Shown: positions 50,540 to 63,268 of the stretch, piece by piece | How the letters are laid out: every line of letters starts with the position of its first letter | Numbering within the stretch: the stretch's first letter is position 1 | NCBI GenBank assembly: GCA_028015205.1 | Contig: CM051512.1 | Location: 11,767,510 to 11,831,509 of the forward strand | Origin: Mytilisepta virgata | Lineage: Eukaryota; Mollusca; Bivalvia; Mytilida; Mytilidae | Reading direction: 5' to 3' | DNA: 64,000 nucleotides | Translations under genes and position numbers: made by a program | The notes under the pieces: model-generated | What the model was told of the DNA's origin: nothing | Databases searched by the model: none | What the model saw: the letters and a program-made list of their open reading frames with translations, nothing else

Positions 50540-52535
50540 AGATGTGTTCTATTTAAAAAGGTTTACCTCTACAAGTAATCAAATGACCATAGCATCGAAT
50601 CAATTTACCTTAATCATGGTTGTGGCCAAAGTACGCGTAAAACCGGAAGTGCTTCCATGTTGTTTAAATTATTTATATTATCTGCATTGTTAGTTATCAT
50701 TGGTTGTGATATTCTTTTTTCACGTTGACATTAATAGGCAGGACAATGACAACGAATTGTATAATTTTATTTGAATCTTTTTGTCTTTCATGAATTTATT
50801 ATGTTCATTCTTTTATTTAAAAGAAGCCAAACAAAAAACACATCATATGTTGTATATATACATGTATATAAATGTTATGTGTTTCAACCAGGGACTTTTC
50901 TCCATAATACTTAAAAGATGGTCGTATGAAAATCTTGCAGGAGTATTTGAAAATAAATAACTTAATTGAAACAAATGCATTAAGTGTTTCAGCCCAACGG
51001 GAATATAAATGACAACACATACCAACCTCGGAAGTATTTGTGCATGAATTTAAATTATATTGCTTTGAAAAGTAAGTATATAATTGTTCATCGATAGAGT
51101 TGACAAATATAATCATGCTCCTCCCCAGAATATCAAATATTTCTTCCTGTATCCTGGTGTAAAGTCACCATGTTGAAAACATTTAATGTGAGAACTGCAT
51201 TTGTATCAAGGTGTTGTCGTAAATGGAGGTTAATTGATAATTATTTCTAGCGGATGTTATTTTAAGATTGAGTAATCCAAGGTACCAGTCTAATTTTGTA
51301 GCATGGTAAACATGGTAAAAAATACTATGATTACTTTCAATAAGTCTTAGTTCTGCACAAGAAGAATTATCTCCCTTCCAATAAAGAGTAAGTACCGAAA
51401 AGAAAAAAGATGAGCAATCAGAATCAAGAACGGCAGCATAATACAATGTAGTATGTTTCAAAAATAGACTTCTTAAGGAACGGTTTAATTATAAAAATAC
51501 AATTATGGTTCATTTTTATTTTTTTCTTAGGAGTCTGTCATTTTTATTAAAAGACTAATCAATTAATTTTGATGAATGGTCATTAATATCAGAGCAAAAC
51601 TCAAAATTTTATGTGCACGTGTTTCACATGACAACGCCTATGACTACAATAGAGCGTATGAATATTGCAAAACAAAACAATAAAAATATTCGATTTAATT
51701 TTAATTTTTCTGATAATTGATTTGTTGAATTTATAAGAATTAAATTCTGCTTTGAAGTAATTTTATATGGTGTTTAAAAAACATTAAAACGTGCTTTTTT
51801 TTGTATGACATCCTTGTTTCATATAAATTAAATGTGGCAAGGTCAATGCTTTCACGAAAAAGAAACATTCATTTCTTAAACTTACTAAGTCGTAAGTTAA
51901 ATACAACGCCACATTTGTTTGTGTAGACAGACCATTAAAATTTGTACATTTTGTAAATTAGATAACCTGTTTTAATTTTGCAAACATGACGTAGGATGGT
52001 TTAATAATTATACAAAAATGAATGTGGCACAGTACTTCATATATATTATCCAGTTCAGTTTTAAAGACATATTTTGTTATGCAAAATGTTGTTTATTTAA
52101 ACGTTACTTTATTTATTAGCACTTTTTCATACAACAGTTATTAATGGTATAAATATGTTCAATAAATTTGTTCTTAATTTTGTCTTTTTTTTAACTTAGT
52201 TGTCAATGGCGACCCAAAGTCCAAGAGGTCTCTTGACTTCATCTTACAGAGAGCCTAATTTAGTAGATCATAAACTTGGAACTTGTCAATATCCATATTT
52301 TGCAAATTACAAAGCGTCGTTTTTGACAGATTTGCATCTGTTCTGTGACAGGCTCAAAATTTGGTGAAAAGAAGGATAGTATATCACCTGGAATAAGGTT
52401 AATGATTGTATGTGTACAAATGGAATAAAGTTACATGTCCATTTTGCAGTCAACTTGTTAATTTGCGAATTATTCTGAAGCAGTATTGTCCTCATTAGAT
52501 ATAAATGTCATTAAAGTTTTGCAATAAATCCAGGT
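50540..52535. other. 3' flank of the BMP gene and intergenic DNA
   Basis: Contains the presumed BMP 3' UTR; an AATAAA within 'gaaaataaataac' near 50950 is a candidate poly(A) signal. No other exon or repeat is recognised. Confidence 0.45.
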
Positions 52536-52536
52536 T

Positions 52537-52745
52537 GGTGTAGTAGCCATGGCGTGTTCTAGGTAGTTTTTTTTTAAAACTACAATACATTCGTGCCTAC
52601 TAGCCTGTCACGGACCTAATAGACAAGGATTGCCATTGCAGTATTTTCCTGTCGTAGGTCATGGTTCTGTCTGAGTACTCCGGCTTACTAACTGCCACGA
52701 TAGCAAATGGCACTGAAAGTGGCGTTAAATTCCACTAAACCAAAC
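52537..52745 (+). mobile_element. Degraded SINE (family 1)
   Basis: The order 'ctactagcctgtca', 'gacaaggattgcca', 'gagtactccggctt' and 'agtggcgttaaatt' follows the SINE at 43233-43519, with internal losses. Confidence 0.6.
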
Positions 52746-52959
52746 GAACCAATGCTTCCAAGTAAAATTTTAAAAAAAGTAAGACCCTTCTGTATATGTC
52801 TGATATAAAGTTTCATTTCAATTGGCCAAACATTGTGTCGTAGAAAAGATTTAGGTAGAGTCTGATCAATCATATAACGGAATTTTCTATGACGGCCATG
52901 TTTGTTGTCCGACTTTGACCAAATGCCTAAATACTAAACCCTCACTGTTAAAATAAGAT

Positions 52960-53090
52960 TTTAATACTGTCAAATGTTTGTCCGCCTATGGCGGGACTCA
53001 AACTCACAACGTTGACACACTATGACATTCGCGTAGCACCTTGTCGGCACCCTAGACCACTCGACCAAATCCACTAGATATATATTCAAA
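52960..53090 (-). mobile_element. SINE head fragment, tRNA-like
   Basis: On the minus strand it reads a tRNA-like 'gtggatttggtcgagtggtc' head and a B-box-like GAGTTTGAGTCC. The body is not recognisable. Confidence 0.5.
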
Positions 53091-53304
53091 CAGACATTCC
53101 TACAGGTGTCTCATGTCAAGTTTCAGTTTATCTGGCGGAGTGGTGTCATAAAAATAATATTTCTGAAATTCAGGTAACAGAAATACAAGTTGCAGACGGA
53201 TTTCAGTTGGTAACAGAAGATGGTTCATTTGTGTCAGCTGATATAAAAAGTAACATAACACATGAGATTCTTGAAGTTTTAGATCTTGACAATATCCTAT
53301 AATG

Positions 53305-53590
53305 ATAGTATTTTTATACCCCCCCCCCCGCAAACTTGTTTGGGAGGTATATAGGAATCACCTTGTCTGTCCGTCTGTCTGTCTGTCTGTCCGTCTGTCC
53401 ATATATCTTGTAAGCGCAACTCCTCCTAGACCACTCAATGGATTTCAACGAAACTTTACCGCAAGGAAGTACATCATCCAAAGATGTGCATGAAGAAAAA
53501 TCTTTGCTTTTCGAAATCACACAAGGGAGATAATTGGACTGCAAAGCGGGGGGTATCCTTTGTGAGCTTTGCTCACAGTACATCTAGTTT
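53305..53590. repeat. Dispersed element with CTGTC microsatellite
   Basis: It starts with a poly(C) stretch then 'gcaaacttgtttggg', holds (ctgtctgtccgt)n, and ends with an inverted-like 'gcaaagcggggggtatc'. Its partly complementary ends suggest a MITE. Confidence 0.5.
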
Positions 53591-53674
53591 AAGTAATTGC
53601 AATCGTTGTTTAATACGATAAAAGTTCTACAAGAATCAAACAACAATATTTCAATATCATGCAAACATCACTAA

Positions 53675-54032
53675 GATGGATGGATTAATTATTTCTTGAC
53701 GTCCAGTAGCAACAATTTAGTACTTATCAGGACGAAAACATGCTGGTATGTTATGAATATTAACCCTGCTTGAAATTTGTACTAAACCGACGCACTAAGC
53801 CGGATTTGTAACGTTCTATCTCACGGGGTAACAGTCCGCAGAAAGACATATCTCCCGACCCGGACACATTACACTGACTCTGAGCAGACCATTCCTTTAA
53901 TCTTACCCCTAGATGCCGCGTGTTTGGCGGAGAAGCAGCGAATGCCAATTTTAATGTCTTTGGTTTGACCCGGCCAAGGATCGTACCCTAAAACCTTCCG
54001 CACTCGATATGCTCGAGGCGAGCAGGCTACTG
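53675..54032 (-). mobile_element. tRNA-derived SINE (family 2)
   Basis: On the minus strand the head includes 'gcctcgagcatatcgagtgc' and a decayed B box; the body has 'ggtttgacccggcc' complement, 'cgcgtgtttggcgg' and the end 'gacgtccagtagcaac'. It matches 58103-58470 and 62895-63268. Confidence 0.75.
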
Positions 54033-55166
54033 GTCAGTATGAGAACAGATTGCTAGTAAAACTGATGGTATATACTCCAGTCTTAAAAGTTGGAAGGTGG
54101 ATGTGAGGTTAATGTGCATAAGAAACTTAAAGATAAAGAAAATGATCGGCGTTTTTATTGCTGTTCTTCATCAAGCAGATATGATCGTTTATTATAAAAA
54201 TGTAAGTGTGGGTACATATCTACCGATAAATAGTGACTTCCGCATTTATACTTAGTTGACAAAATGAAAATAAATATGGTTTATCTATATGTACTAATAT
54301 TGATTATCATATGATTTCTATACCCAAGATTATCACGTGAGATAAATTAGAGACTGATAATATTTATGTTACAAATGGACAAAATATATGTCTAGATTAA
54401 AACGTATGTCACATTACACAACATTCAGCATGGAATCGAAACAATCGGAGGTGAGTGTCACAAAGAATATTTTTTTACGAACGTTTGGTCATATGAGTTG
54501 AAAATATTATTTTCTAATTTTATTTAATTTCTTTTGAATTTCTAACACAGTTTATGTTTATCAACCTTTATATTTGTCCTCAAATATGGCTTCTATTCAT
54601 AAATGTTATACAGCAAATTTAATTCGGTCAAATTGCATTCACCTTTTAATCAAATTAGTTAACAATCTGTAAAAAACTTTTCATTTTTCGTTTATTCATA
54701 CTGTAATAATTCTGTAAGTTTGTGTTTTATGAACGTAGGTACTGACTTAAATAATATTACTACTGTTTTCGAAAATGAACTGCTAATGAACAATTTATAT
54801 CAGACTTAGATATTACACTTTAAGTTAGTTCTTTTAATGTTGTTTTTCTTCACGTTTTGTTTAGCTGCGACTACTTGAAATCGTCTTCCTCAGCTGTCGT
54901 CCTCTGAATGCTCACAGTTGGTCATTTATACTTCGTATTAACTGCTGTAATTTTTTTGCATGTCAATTTTTAGACTGAACAGCATTATTTCAAAACTCGA
55001 ATTGGTTTAATATGTTCCTGTCTTGGATGTGTTGTTGGTACAGGAAATATCTGGAGATTTCCTAGAATTGTCGCTAATAATAGCGACGAAAAAGGTAAGG
55101 ATCTACAAGTATGGTACAATTTGTCAAAGAAAATTTGGTATGGTAAATGTGATAAAGAGTAACTTA

Positions 55167-55788
55167 GGGACGAGATCAACAGTTCAATGTAGGATAAAAA
55201 ACTTAATTCAAATAGTTTGGGGTGGGGGGGGGGGGGGGGGGGTGTTAAAAATCGCTGCAAGTTTTGTTATCCGACATCGATTTTCGGATTGAAAATAACA
55301 ATCCAAAGATACTAATATTAGATATAGTAAATTTATACTATGCTGTATACGACGCATTTCAAGGAGTTACCTCCCATCAGCAGCATTAAAACCGAAACAT
55401 TTGGAAGACCAAAAACCAAACTTATTTTAAACAAGAAGTACTCAACCAAAAATACCGAAATAGGAAGCCAAATTTCAGCTAAAGAGATCTACCATGTGCA
55501 ATACAAGGAATGAACCCTTAGTTTGTCTATTATTTTTGAATTTTGCTAAATACTGATAATTTCTGTAACAAATCAATGAATAATCATGAAAAATACGGAT
55601 TCAAGTGATGTCCATGTCAATATACAGAACAAACATATATTGTCGAGGAAAAACAGGGCCCATGATATAAAACGTATACTCTCAAAGCCGAATTATGTTA
55701 AGAAAAGGGGTTTGGGGGGGGGGGGGGTCAATGAAAAAACTATGTGAATTTAGTTTTTTATCCTACATTGAACTTTTGATCTCGTCCC
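55167..55788. mobile_element. PIF/Harbinger-like MITE, copy 2, split by an insertion
   Basis: The same GGGACGAGATC TIRs as at 40712-41023 are present, flanked by TTA on both sides (55164-55166 and 55789-55791). The interior is in reverse orientation relative to copy 1 and is interrupted by the 290-bp repeat at 55298-55588. It lies in intron 2 of the transporter relic. Confidence 0.8.
55298..55588 (-). repeat. 300-bp dispersed repeat nested in the MITE
   Basis: This is the inverted copy of 34685-34982. The MITE sequence resumes on both sides ('tttcggattgaaaa' and 'atacggattcaagtgatg'), so the repeat inserted after the MITE. Confidence 0.8.
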
Positions 55789-56578
55789 TTAATGTTATCA
55801 GTTTTATACACATATTTTTCACGTTAAATATGTACCGCTTCGCTATTAAAATGCACAGAATTCGCTAAAATAATACATAAAATTTAAGACTAGTCTTGCT
55901 ATAACAAAAGTTTATTGAACTGTGAAAATTCGGTTGTAAATATAAGGCAAAGGGTTATCCTAGTATCACATGCGATTTTATGAAATTTGGATGAAATTTG
56001 TTTTGATATTGACTTTGTCTTCTCATAACACCTTTGTCACCTCATCAGACCCACAGCGTTTTAGGAGAATTCAGTTTTTACATTTTTCAGGAGGATTGGT
56101 GTTTTTGATAACATGGTTCATCTTTCTGCTGCTATGGTCTATACCTATGCTTATGATCGAGTATGGCACGGGCAGATATACAAAGAAAGCTGTGATTGGA
56201 TCATTTCAACAATTCATGGGTGATAAATTTTCGTGGTGTGGAGCATGGATTTCTATGGTTACATTTTTTATTTCGTAAGTTTATTAGTGTTATTCTAACA
56301 ATCTATAAAGAATAATACAGAAATTGGAAGATAAAAAATTCTAAAAGGTAAGGTCAAATACATAAAGAGGTTGTTTTTGAAGACATTTATATGCTACACA
56401 ACGATAAACTTTTTAATGGATCTCATATAAGATACTAAGAATTTACCCTTCATTACTTATTTCCAGAAAAAAAATGGTTATTGTCCGACTGATATATCTG
56501 AGCGACGACGAATTCAATAAATCAAGTTATGTTGACCGTTGTAATCACTGTAAAATTCATTTCAATTAGGGACGAGAT

Positions 56579-56840
56579 CAAAAGTTCAAATGTAGGATAA
56601 AAGTCGCATAGTTTTTTTCACTGACCCCCCATCCCCCCTCTTAACTTAATTTGGGAAAAATTGATTGATCAATATGGGCATATGCTTTGAGAGTATACTT
56701 TTTTGGTATCATGGGTTCCTGTTTTTTTTTTCCTCAGCAATGTATGTTTGTTCTGTATATTGACTTGGACATCATTTGAATCCGCATTTTTCAATCCAAA
56801 AATCCATGTCGGATAACAAAACTTGCAGCGATTTTTACCT

Positions 56841-56876
<36 letters not shown>

Positions 56877-56935
56877 ACCCTCAAACTATTTGAATTAAGT
56901 TTTTTTATCCTACATTGAACTTTTGGTCTCGTCCC
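56579..56935. mobile_element. PIF/Harbinger-like MITE, copy 3
   Basis: GGGACGAGATC TIRs with TTA on both sides (56576-56578 and 56936-56938). The interior matches copy 1 in orientation and carries a run of about 35 C at 56840-56876. It lies in intron 3 of the transporter relic. Confidence 0.8.
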
Positions 56936-58102
56936 TTATACAAGTATAAGGGACAAGGGTAAGGTGTACAGTGTATTGGTCTGCAGTGATTTTTAAGTGC
57001 TATATTATAAGTTACCATCTTTTTTAATGTTTTAGATGTTACTACTCCGTTGTACTTGGATGGTGCTTTTATTATGTGGTATACTGTATGGCCAATGAAG
57101 CTGCCAGAAAATGTTGAGGATAGTCGTAAAATATTCAGAGATTATGCCGAGGTAGTATATCTAATTTTAAATTCAGTTTTGTAGTTTTGAAGACTTAAGT
57201 TTATTAGTTTATTAGATAAAGTTAAATGACTTCCTTTTTTTACATTACTATGATTATATTAAACATCGCAGCTGTTTGCTCCTCGCTAAGGATCACACGA
57301 CGACCCCTATATTTAATTAGTCTTTTTGGATTCTCTCTCATTAACCGCGTACCCTCGTATCATAACATTTTTTATACCCTAAAATTGTTATTCTGTATAC
57401 TCAGTATGAACAAAAGACAACGGCCCAAGTTTCACATTCAATGCAATATGCAATATACTGTTAAGAACATATAGAAATAAAGAGATAAGTGAAGAAATGC
57501 AGAAAAACTGATTGTCGACCTAACACAGATTGGTGGACCAACACGCTACCTTAAATTATAGTCAAGCGGTTACACATAGACAGACAACAAACAACACATG
57601 TACTTGTAGTGTAATATACCCCACGAAGTTTTGGCTTATTTAAAACATTTAAAAAAAATAATTGCAAAGCCCTGTTATTTTAAATATAATACATAATTTC
57701 AAATGTTTCGTTTGAAAAAAACTATTGAAGTTACTCGAGTCAAAATAAATATTTACAACAAAAGATTCATATCTTTTTCTTTAAAAAATCGCTTAATGTA
57801 TTTATATTTTCTTCCAAATACCACTTGGCCACTACTGACACACGCCATCGCTTTGTTGATAGCAGGGTTATCGGTAGTTAAAGGTGTAAAGACTATAGAG
57901 AAAGTCAACATGTTCTTAGTACCAGTTCTACTTTCTATCATCCTGTTTACGTTTATCTGGTCCCTAACAAGAGAGTATGCTGATTATGGTATAAAATATC
58001 TCTTTACTCCAAAATGGGTAAGTATTTCTGGAATCATGGATGCACAATTATTGTTCGTCTTCAGTGTAACGCAAATTTAAATATCTTTTTCTCAGTTGTA
58101 AA

Positions 58103-58470
58103 ACCGCCTCGGTGGTCCTCGTGGTAGCGTGCTCGCCTCGAGTGTGGAAGGTCGGCGGGGTTCGATCCCTGGCCGGGTCAAACCAAAGACATTAACATTG
58201 GTATTTACTGCTTCTCCGCCAAGCACGCGGCATCTAGGAGTAAGAGCAAAGATCGACTGGGCAGCTCGAGGAGTCAGTATCATGTTTCCGAGTGTGGTGA
58301 TTTGTCTTCCAGCCAGACAGTTACCTCGTGAGCTAGCACACTAAAAATCAGACTTAGCGTATCGGTCTAGTACAAAGCAGGGATCATATTCATTAACATA
58401 TCAACATGTCCTGATATGGACCTTGTTGCCACTGCAGTGGTCGTTAACAGTAATTCATCCATCATCTCAG
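58103..58470 (+). mobile_element. tRNA-derived SINE, near full length (family 2)
   Basis: The head begins GCCTCGGTGGTCCTCGTGGT with A-box-like and B-box-like (GGTTCGATCC) parts, about 75 bp long. The body has 'aagcacgcggcatctaggag' and 'gtctagtacaaagcagggat', and the end 'agtaattcatccatcat'. It lies in intron 5 of the transporter relic. Frames on both strands here are artefacts. Confidence 0.85.
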
Positions 58471-59036
58471 TTGTAAAGCATCGAAAGTAACCGCCAAACC
58501 TCATGTACTTTTTTATAAACGTGGCTTTAGACTTCTATGCAAACAACAGTTTACACTGGCATATGAACAACTGATCTTGCGTAACGCTATTTTTTACAAA
58601 ATCTTCTCGCATTCTGAATTTTTTATGGAATTTGACTTACGTTTTACAATATTGCACAAAACTTTAAAGGTTTCCGCGTAAATTTTAGTGTCCCATTACG
58701 CGCAAGATCTGAGATTTATTTAGAACAAATATCAAAAAGTAAGACGTAAATTTCATGTTCTTATTTCTTTCAGAATCATTTGGCGAGCCACGACTTTGGG
58801 TTGACGCCATCAGTCAGAATGCCTTTGATACAGGAGCTGGTATGGGATTAAATGATACCTTACTCATCATTCATGAGTGTGGACAATGATATTGTAAAAT
58901 ATGCAATATTTATACCTTCACTTAACAATCTGGTCAGGTAAATACATTGTAACTAGGTTATCTCCATGTGAACCCTAGGTTGTAAATTATATAATAAAAT
59001 AACCTCCCTTAAGCCTAAATGACCAATGAGTATTAT

Positions 59037-59110
59037 TAACCAAGTTAACCAAGGGAGATAATTCAATTATACAGTATAATTGAATTATCTCCCTTCGGTT
59101 AACTTGGTTA
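59037..59110. repeat. Near-perfect hairpin MITE
   Basis: 'taaccaagttaaccaaggga' plus 'gataattcaattata' is mirrored by its complement, with one mismatch and a loop of about 2-4 bases. It lies just after the transporter TM6 exon. Confidence 0.85.
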
Positions 59111-60412
59111 AAGAGATAACTGATGTTATCAACTGTTACAGGTAGTAAGATTACGAAAACAGAATAACTGCTAAAATCTTTTCAAAATGTAGAGTTTTCT
59201 GATAAGAATTTCATAAATATTTATTATATAATTGTAGTTTGATATGCGGGATGTTGATATATGCCACAGTTTTTTCTACCTTGATTATTAGTCGTGGAGC
59301 CCTGGCTAAGGATGAATACCTGGGAATATTAAAAGACAGCGGACCAGCGTAGTACTGGTCTGACATTTATTTGGTAGGGTATGTGTCCAAGATGATTTCT
59401 TGTATTGAACATCAAAATATGAACATTCCGCTAGTCAATTAAATACAACGATAATACACATCTATCAATCTATCGACAGTACAATTAAGCCACCCCTTTT
59501 AGTGTTGATTGGAAGCAACATGTTTGATATATCGATATTAATGCGGATTTTTTGTCCTTAGACCTATAACGGCGTGTTTAAGGCCGATAAAGTTTACTTT
59601 AGATCTGTTACATGACTAGTTAATAACATCATAATACTGTAACGTATGGAGGTCGAAAGCGTATTTTTCGAGTTAACGCTATTAAATTCAGTCATATATA
59701 CACATGCAAGTGGAAAAAAGTTACTAGGTACCAATTTGATAATCTCACGATTAAACAGTACACTACGATTTAGTCAAACAGATCAAAGTCATGTGGCCAG
59801 AATTTTTTTTCTGTTTGAACAAATTCTATAGTAAAGACTGTGAATTGTAAATCAATATTGTTTCATTAAGATTTAGAATTTGAAAATTGGAAGCTGGGTC
59901 ACACCAGTATATTAAATATATATATTTTATTGATTTTTGTTTATACATATAGGATTCCAGTACTGTTTTCTACCTTAGACACATTTGGACGAGTACTGTC
60001 AATTCTGTTCTTTCTCTGTCTATCTTTCGCTGGAGTCACCTCATTAATATCTAATATGGAGTTGGTTACACATACTTTACAGGACTTCGGAGGTTTGTTC
60101 AGTTAACAATTTTATTCATAACCTGTATAGTGTAATGCAATGTAAATATGAATACATATAAATTAAAACTGCTAGGTGTGTTACTAACTGGGTGCTCTTA
60201 AACGTTAAGGGGACATGTTAACATGTTAACATAACAAGTATTGGCAGTCAAAGCCAGGTGAAGCTGTTTTTTTTCCAGAAATTATTTTATTCATGTAACT
60301 GGCTCAGTAAATGTTTATAACATTGTTTAAAAAAAGTGATCACAGGAAAGATCAACAATGACATACCAATCAACAAACATTGCAAACTCTCTAGAAAAAT
60401 GATATAGGAATG

Positions 60413-60525
60413 AAGGTTATTGTGAAGGAAGTTATCAATGTGTAAACTCGGGCGATTCACTAGCAAAGTTTGTGGTGATAAGCCCGAGTTTACACATTGA
60501 TTAATTCCGTAAAAATAACCTCTTG
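60413..60525. repeat. Foldback element
   Basis: The arms 'ttatcaatgtgtaaactcgg' and 'ccgagtttacacattga.taa' are inverted around 30 bp. Weaker pairing continues outward to 'aaggttatt' and 'aataacctc'. Confidence 0.8.
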
Positions 60526-61050
60526 TTACTTATAATTCCAAAGTAATGCAGAAATATGACGTTTTCCATTGAATTAACATTTTCCTCGTGCACTATATTG
60601 CATGTGTACGTATTCATACGCACGACGTCATGAATGGAATTTATCAAGTTATAAACTTTTTACCGGAAGTTGCTGTTAGCCAATGAAATAACTGCATTTG
60701 ATGGTTTTTAAATCAACATTGGAATTATCATGACGTGAACAAAACACAAACACAATAGGGAGTATAGATAGTCTGGCTTGCAATGTAGTACGTACACACG
60801 GTACACACATCCCTGGTTTAGAATACAAGGTTACTACAGAACTGTAGGTAGTGGGCTATATACTTGTAGACGATGTTTCATGATGTTGCGATCTTGGACT
60901 ACAAATCGTTTTTATTTCAATGGAAAACCATTCAACCACTTACAAATAATAAAAATGTAGGTCATTACTGTCCACGAAAGTTATGCAAGATAGGGATCGA
61001 CATCATGTGATATGTTTAGGAAGCTATAAAGTTTAAATTCTTTTTTTTTG

Positions 61051-61333
61051 TTAAGGTGGTACCCAACACTTTCACTAAAAATTAATTTTGAACGTTTAAT
61101 TTTCATAAAATTTTGACAAAGTATTTACTTTGACCCATTGACAAAATTTTAAAATTTCAAAACATTTGAACCAACCAATTCACCAGAAAAATTACACTGA
61201 TTGTATAGCAGTTTGACTAACACTAATATTGATCATTGAAAAGCTTAATATTCCCTTAACAACACACAACGTTATTAAAACGTTTAGCTGATTTTACAGA
61301 GTTATCTCCCTGTAGTGTTAGGTACCACCTTAA
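61051..61333. mobile_element. MITE with TTAA ends
   Basis: TTAAGGTGGTACCCAACACT on the left is inverted on the right with one difference. The TTAA at both outer edges could be a target duplication. The interior is AT-rich and non-coding. Confidence 0.75.
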
Positions 61334-62632
61334 ACTGATCGGCAAGCATTTTTTAAAAAATTAACTACATGAATTTCGAGTAACTGGTCATTGGCAAATA
61401 TCGGAAACATATTTGACAATTATGTCCAGCTGCTGTTTAGTAAGACGGCCAGTGGACCTAGAAATAAGGATCATTTATTAGCCTTTATTTGTTTAAAACC
61501 GCCAATATGATATGAAACTGGGACTAACGGCCAACACGAGGAAATCCAGTCCAAAACGGTTTTTTTAAGTAATGACCCATTTCCGGTTTCATATTGGCCT
61601 GTGTCAAAGTAATATTAGTCTGGTTAATTAATAAAGGTATCATTACGTAATGTTTTTCATTTTGGCCTAGTTATAGGTCCTACGCCAGTTCTAAATTTTG
61701 GGAAAAAAGCGGGGAGGGCTCCGAAATTCAAGTGCCTGTGATTTGACATGGGAATTCAATATATCTGTATGTTTATTTCAGTTCCCAGAAAATTCGGAAC
61801 ACAGCTACTATATTAGTAACGTCTTCTAGTTGGAATGATGTCAGCCTTAGATATAGATATCCTAACCAATCAGGTAAGAAACACTGTTTATCTAAAATTT
61901 CTTGTCACTATACGAAAACAGGGCTATATTTTGCTTTTAAAACCATTTCTGTAATGAGGATATATTCATAGTGTGCCAAGAGCAGAGTTACGTGGCTGAA
62001 TAGGAAGGCAAATTATATATATATTTTTTCTAGAAGTTTCGACTACATGTATGCACTAGCAGTATCGTATATTGGTATTTACCGACATCGATATTAGATT
62101 ATCTAACCCCCACAAAAATGGAAAAACCCAACATTTCGTAGCTTGTAGTCGAGAATATCCCAGGGTACATTTGCAAACAGTTTCAGTTTTTCTTATATTG
62201 TTGCCATCTCATTGACAAAAAATTGGCCGGGTCAATCGATACTGTAAAGTATGGGCATCACATGGTTACAAATATACATGTACATGTAAAATAACTGGCG
62301 ATGCGTTCACAGATTGCAAACATCAAATCAACAATTTCTACTGGCAAATATTGAAATTGAACACAATTACCACCACACTATGAATGTTTTTTTGTGGATT
62401 TGGTTATTGTTTTATTTCAGGACTTTGTTTTGGGCGATTTGCTCTGGTTATAAATGGCCTAATGTTTCAAGCTATGGTTATATATTACGGAAGCGGAAAC
62501 TTTCGGACGAAAGTATTCAACAGATTCAGCCTAAACGACTGGAAGCTTCCGAGAGCATGGGGTTGGATAATAAAGTAAGATAATATACCTATTAGCCGTA
62601 CCTTTGTATTTGGCACAGGAAATGCAAGGAAG

Positions 62633-62743
62633 TGTTAGTGGTCTTGCATCCTAGAATTTTTTCCCCCCACCATCCACAAGCCCCCGATGTTTAGTGGTCT
62701 TGCATCCTAGAATTTTTTTCCCCACCATCCACAAGCCCCGATG
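62633..62743. repeat. 56-bp tandem duplication
   Basis: Two adjacent copies start 'gttagtggtcttgcatccta' and end 'ccacaagcccc(c)gat', differing only in homopolymer lengths. Confidence 0.9.
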
Positions 62744-62894
62744 TTTTTTTCTTTCTTGTTAGCGCCATTGCACGCCCGTTTTAAAAACCACTATTTGATT
62801 CAGCCAATCCTGATTTTTTTTCATACTAGTTTTGAACCTGTTTTTTCACATTCTAAGTTTGTCCTTGCCCCATACATTGTAGTTGTGCCTATAA

Positions 62895-63268
62895 ATTGAG
62901 GGATGGATGGATGAATTGTTGTTTAACGTCCAGTGGCAGCCAGGTGCATATCAGGCGCGAGAACATGTTGATATGGTAATGAATGTGATCACTGCTTTGT
63001 ACTAGACCGACATTCTGAGCCGGATTTTTATGTGCTAGCTCACGAGGTAACTGTCCGCAGGAAACATATTCACCCCCCACTCGGACACACATTATGCTGA
63101 CTCCGAGCCGACCACTAGAATCTTTACTCTTACTCCTAGATGTCGCGTGGTTGGCGAGAAGCAGCAAATAACCAATTTTAATGTCTTCGGTTTGACCCAG
63201 CCGGGGATCGAACCAGCGACCTTCCGCACTCGAGGCGAGCACGCTACCACGAGACCACCGAGGCGGTA
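62895..63268 (-). mobile_element. tRNA-derived SINE, near full length (family 2)
   Basis: On the minus strand the head reads ACCGCCTCGGTGGTCTCGTG with B box GGTTCGATCC. The body and end match 58103-58470 in inverted order, ending in a GATG-type tail at 62900. The 129-codon minus-strand frame lies inside the SINE and is not a gene. Confidence 0.85.

Noticed and set aside
58107..58180. Possible tRNA gene
   Set aside because: The A- and B-box-like head is continuous with a repeated body found inverted at 62895-63268 and 53675-54032, so it is a SINE head.
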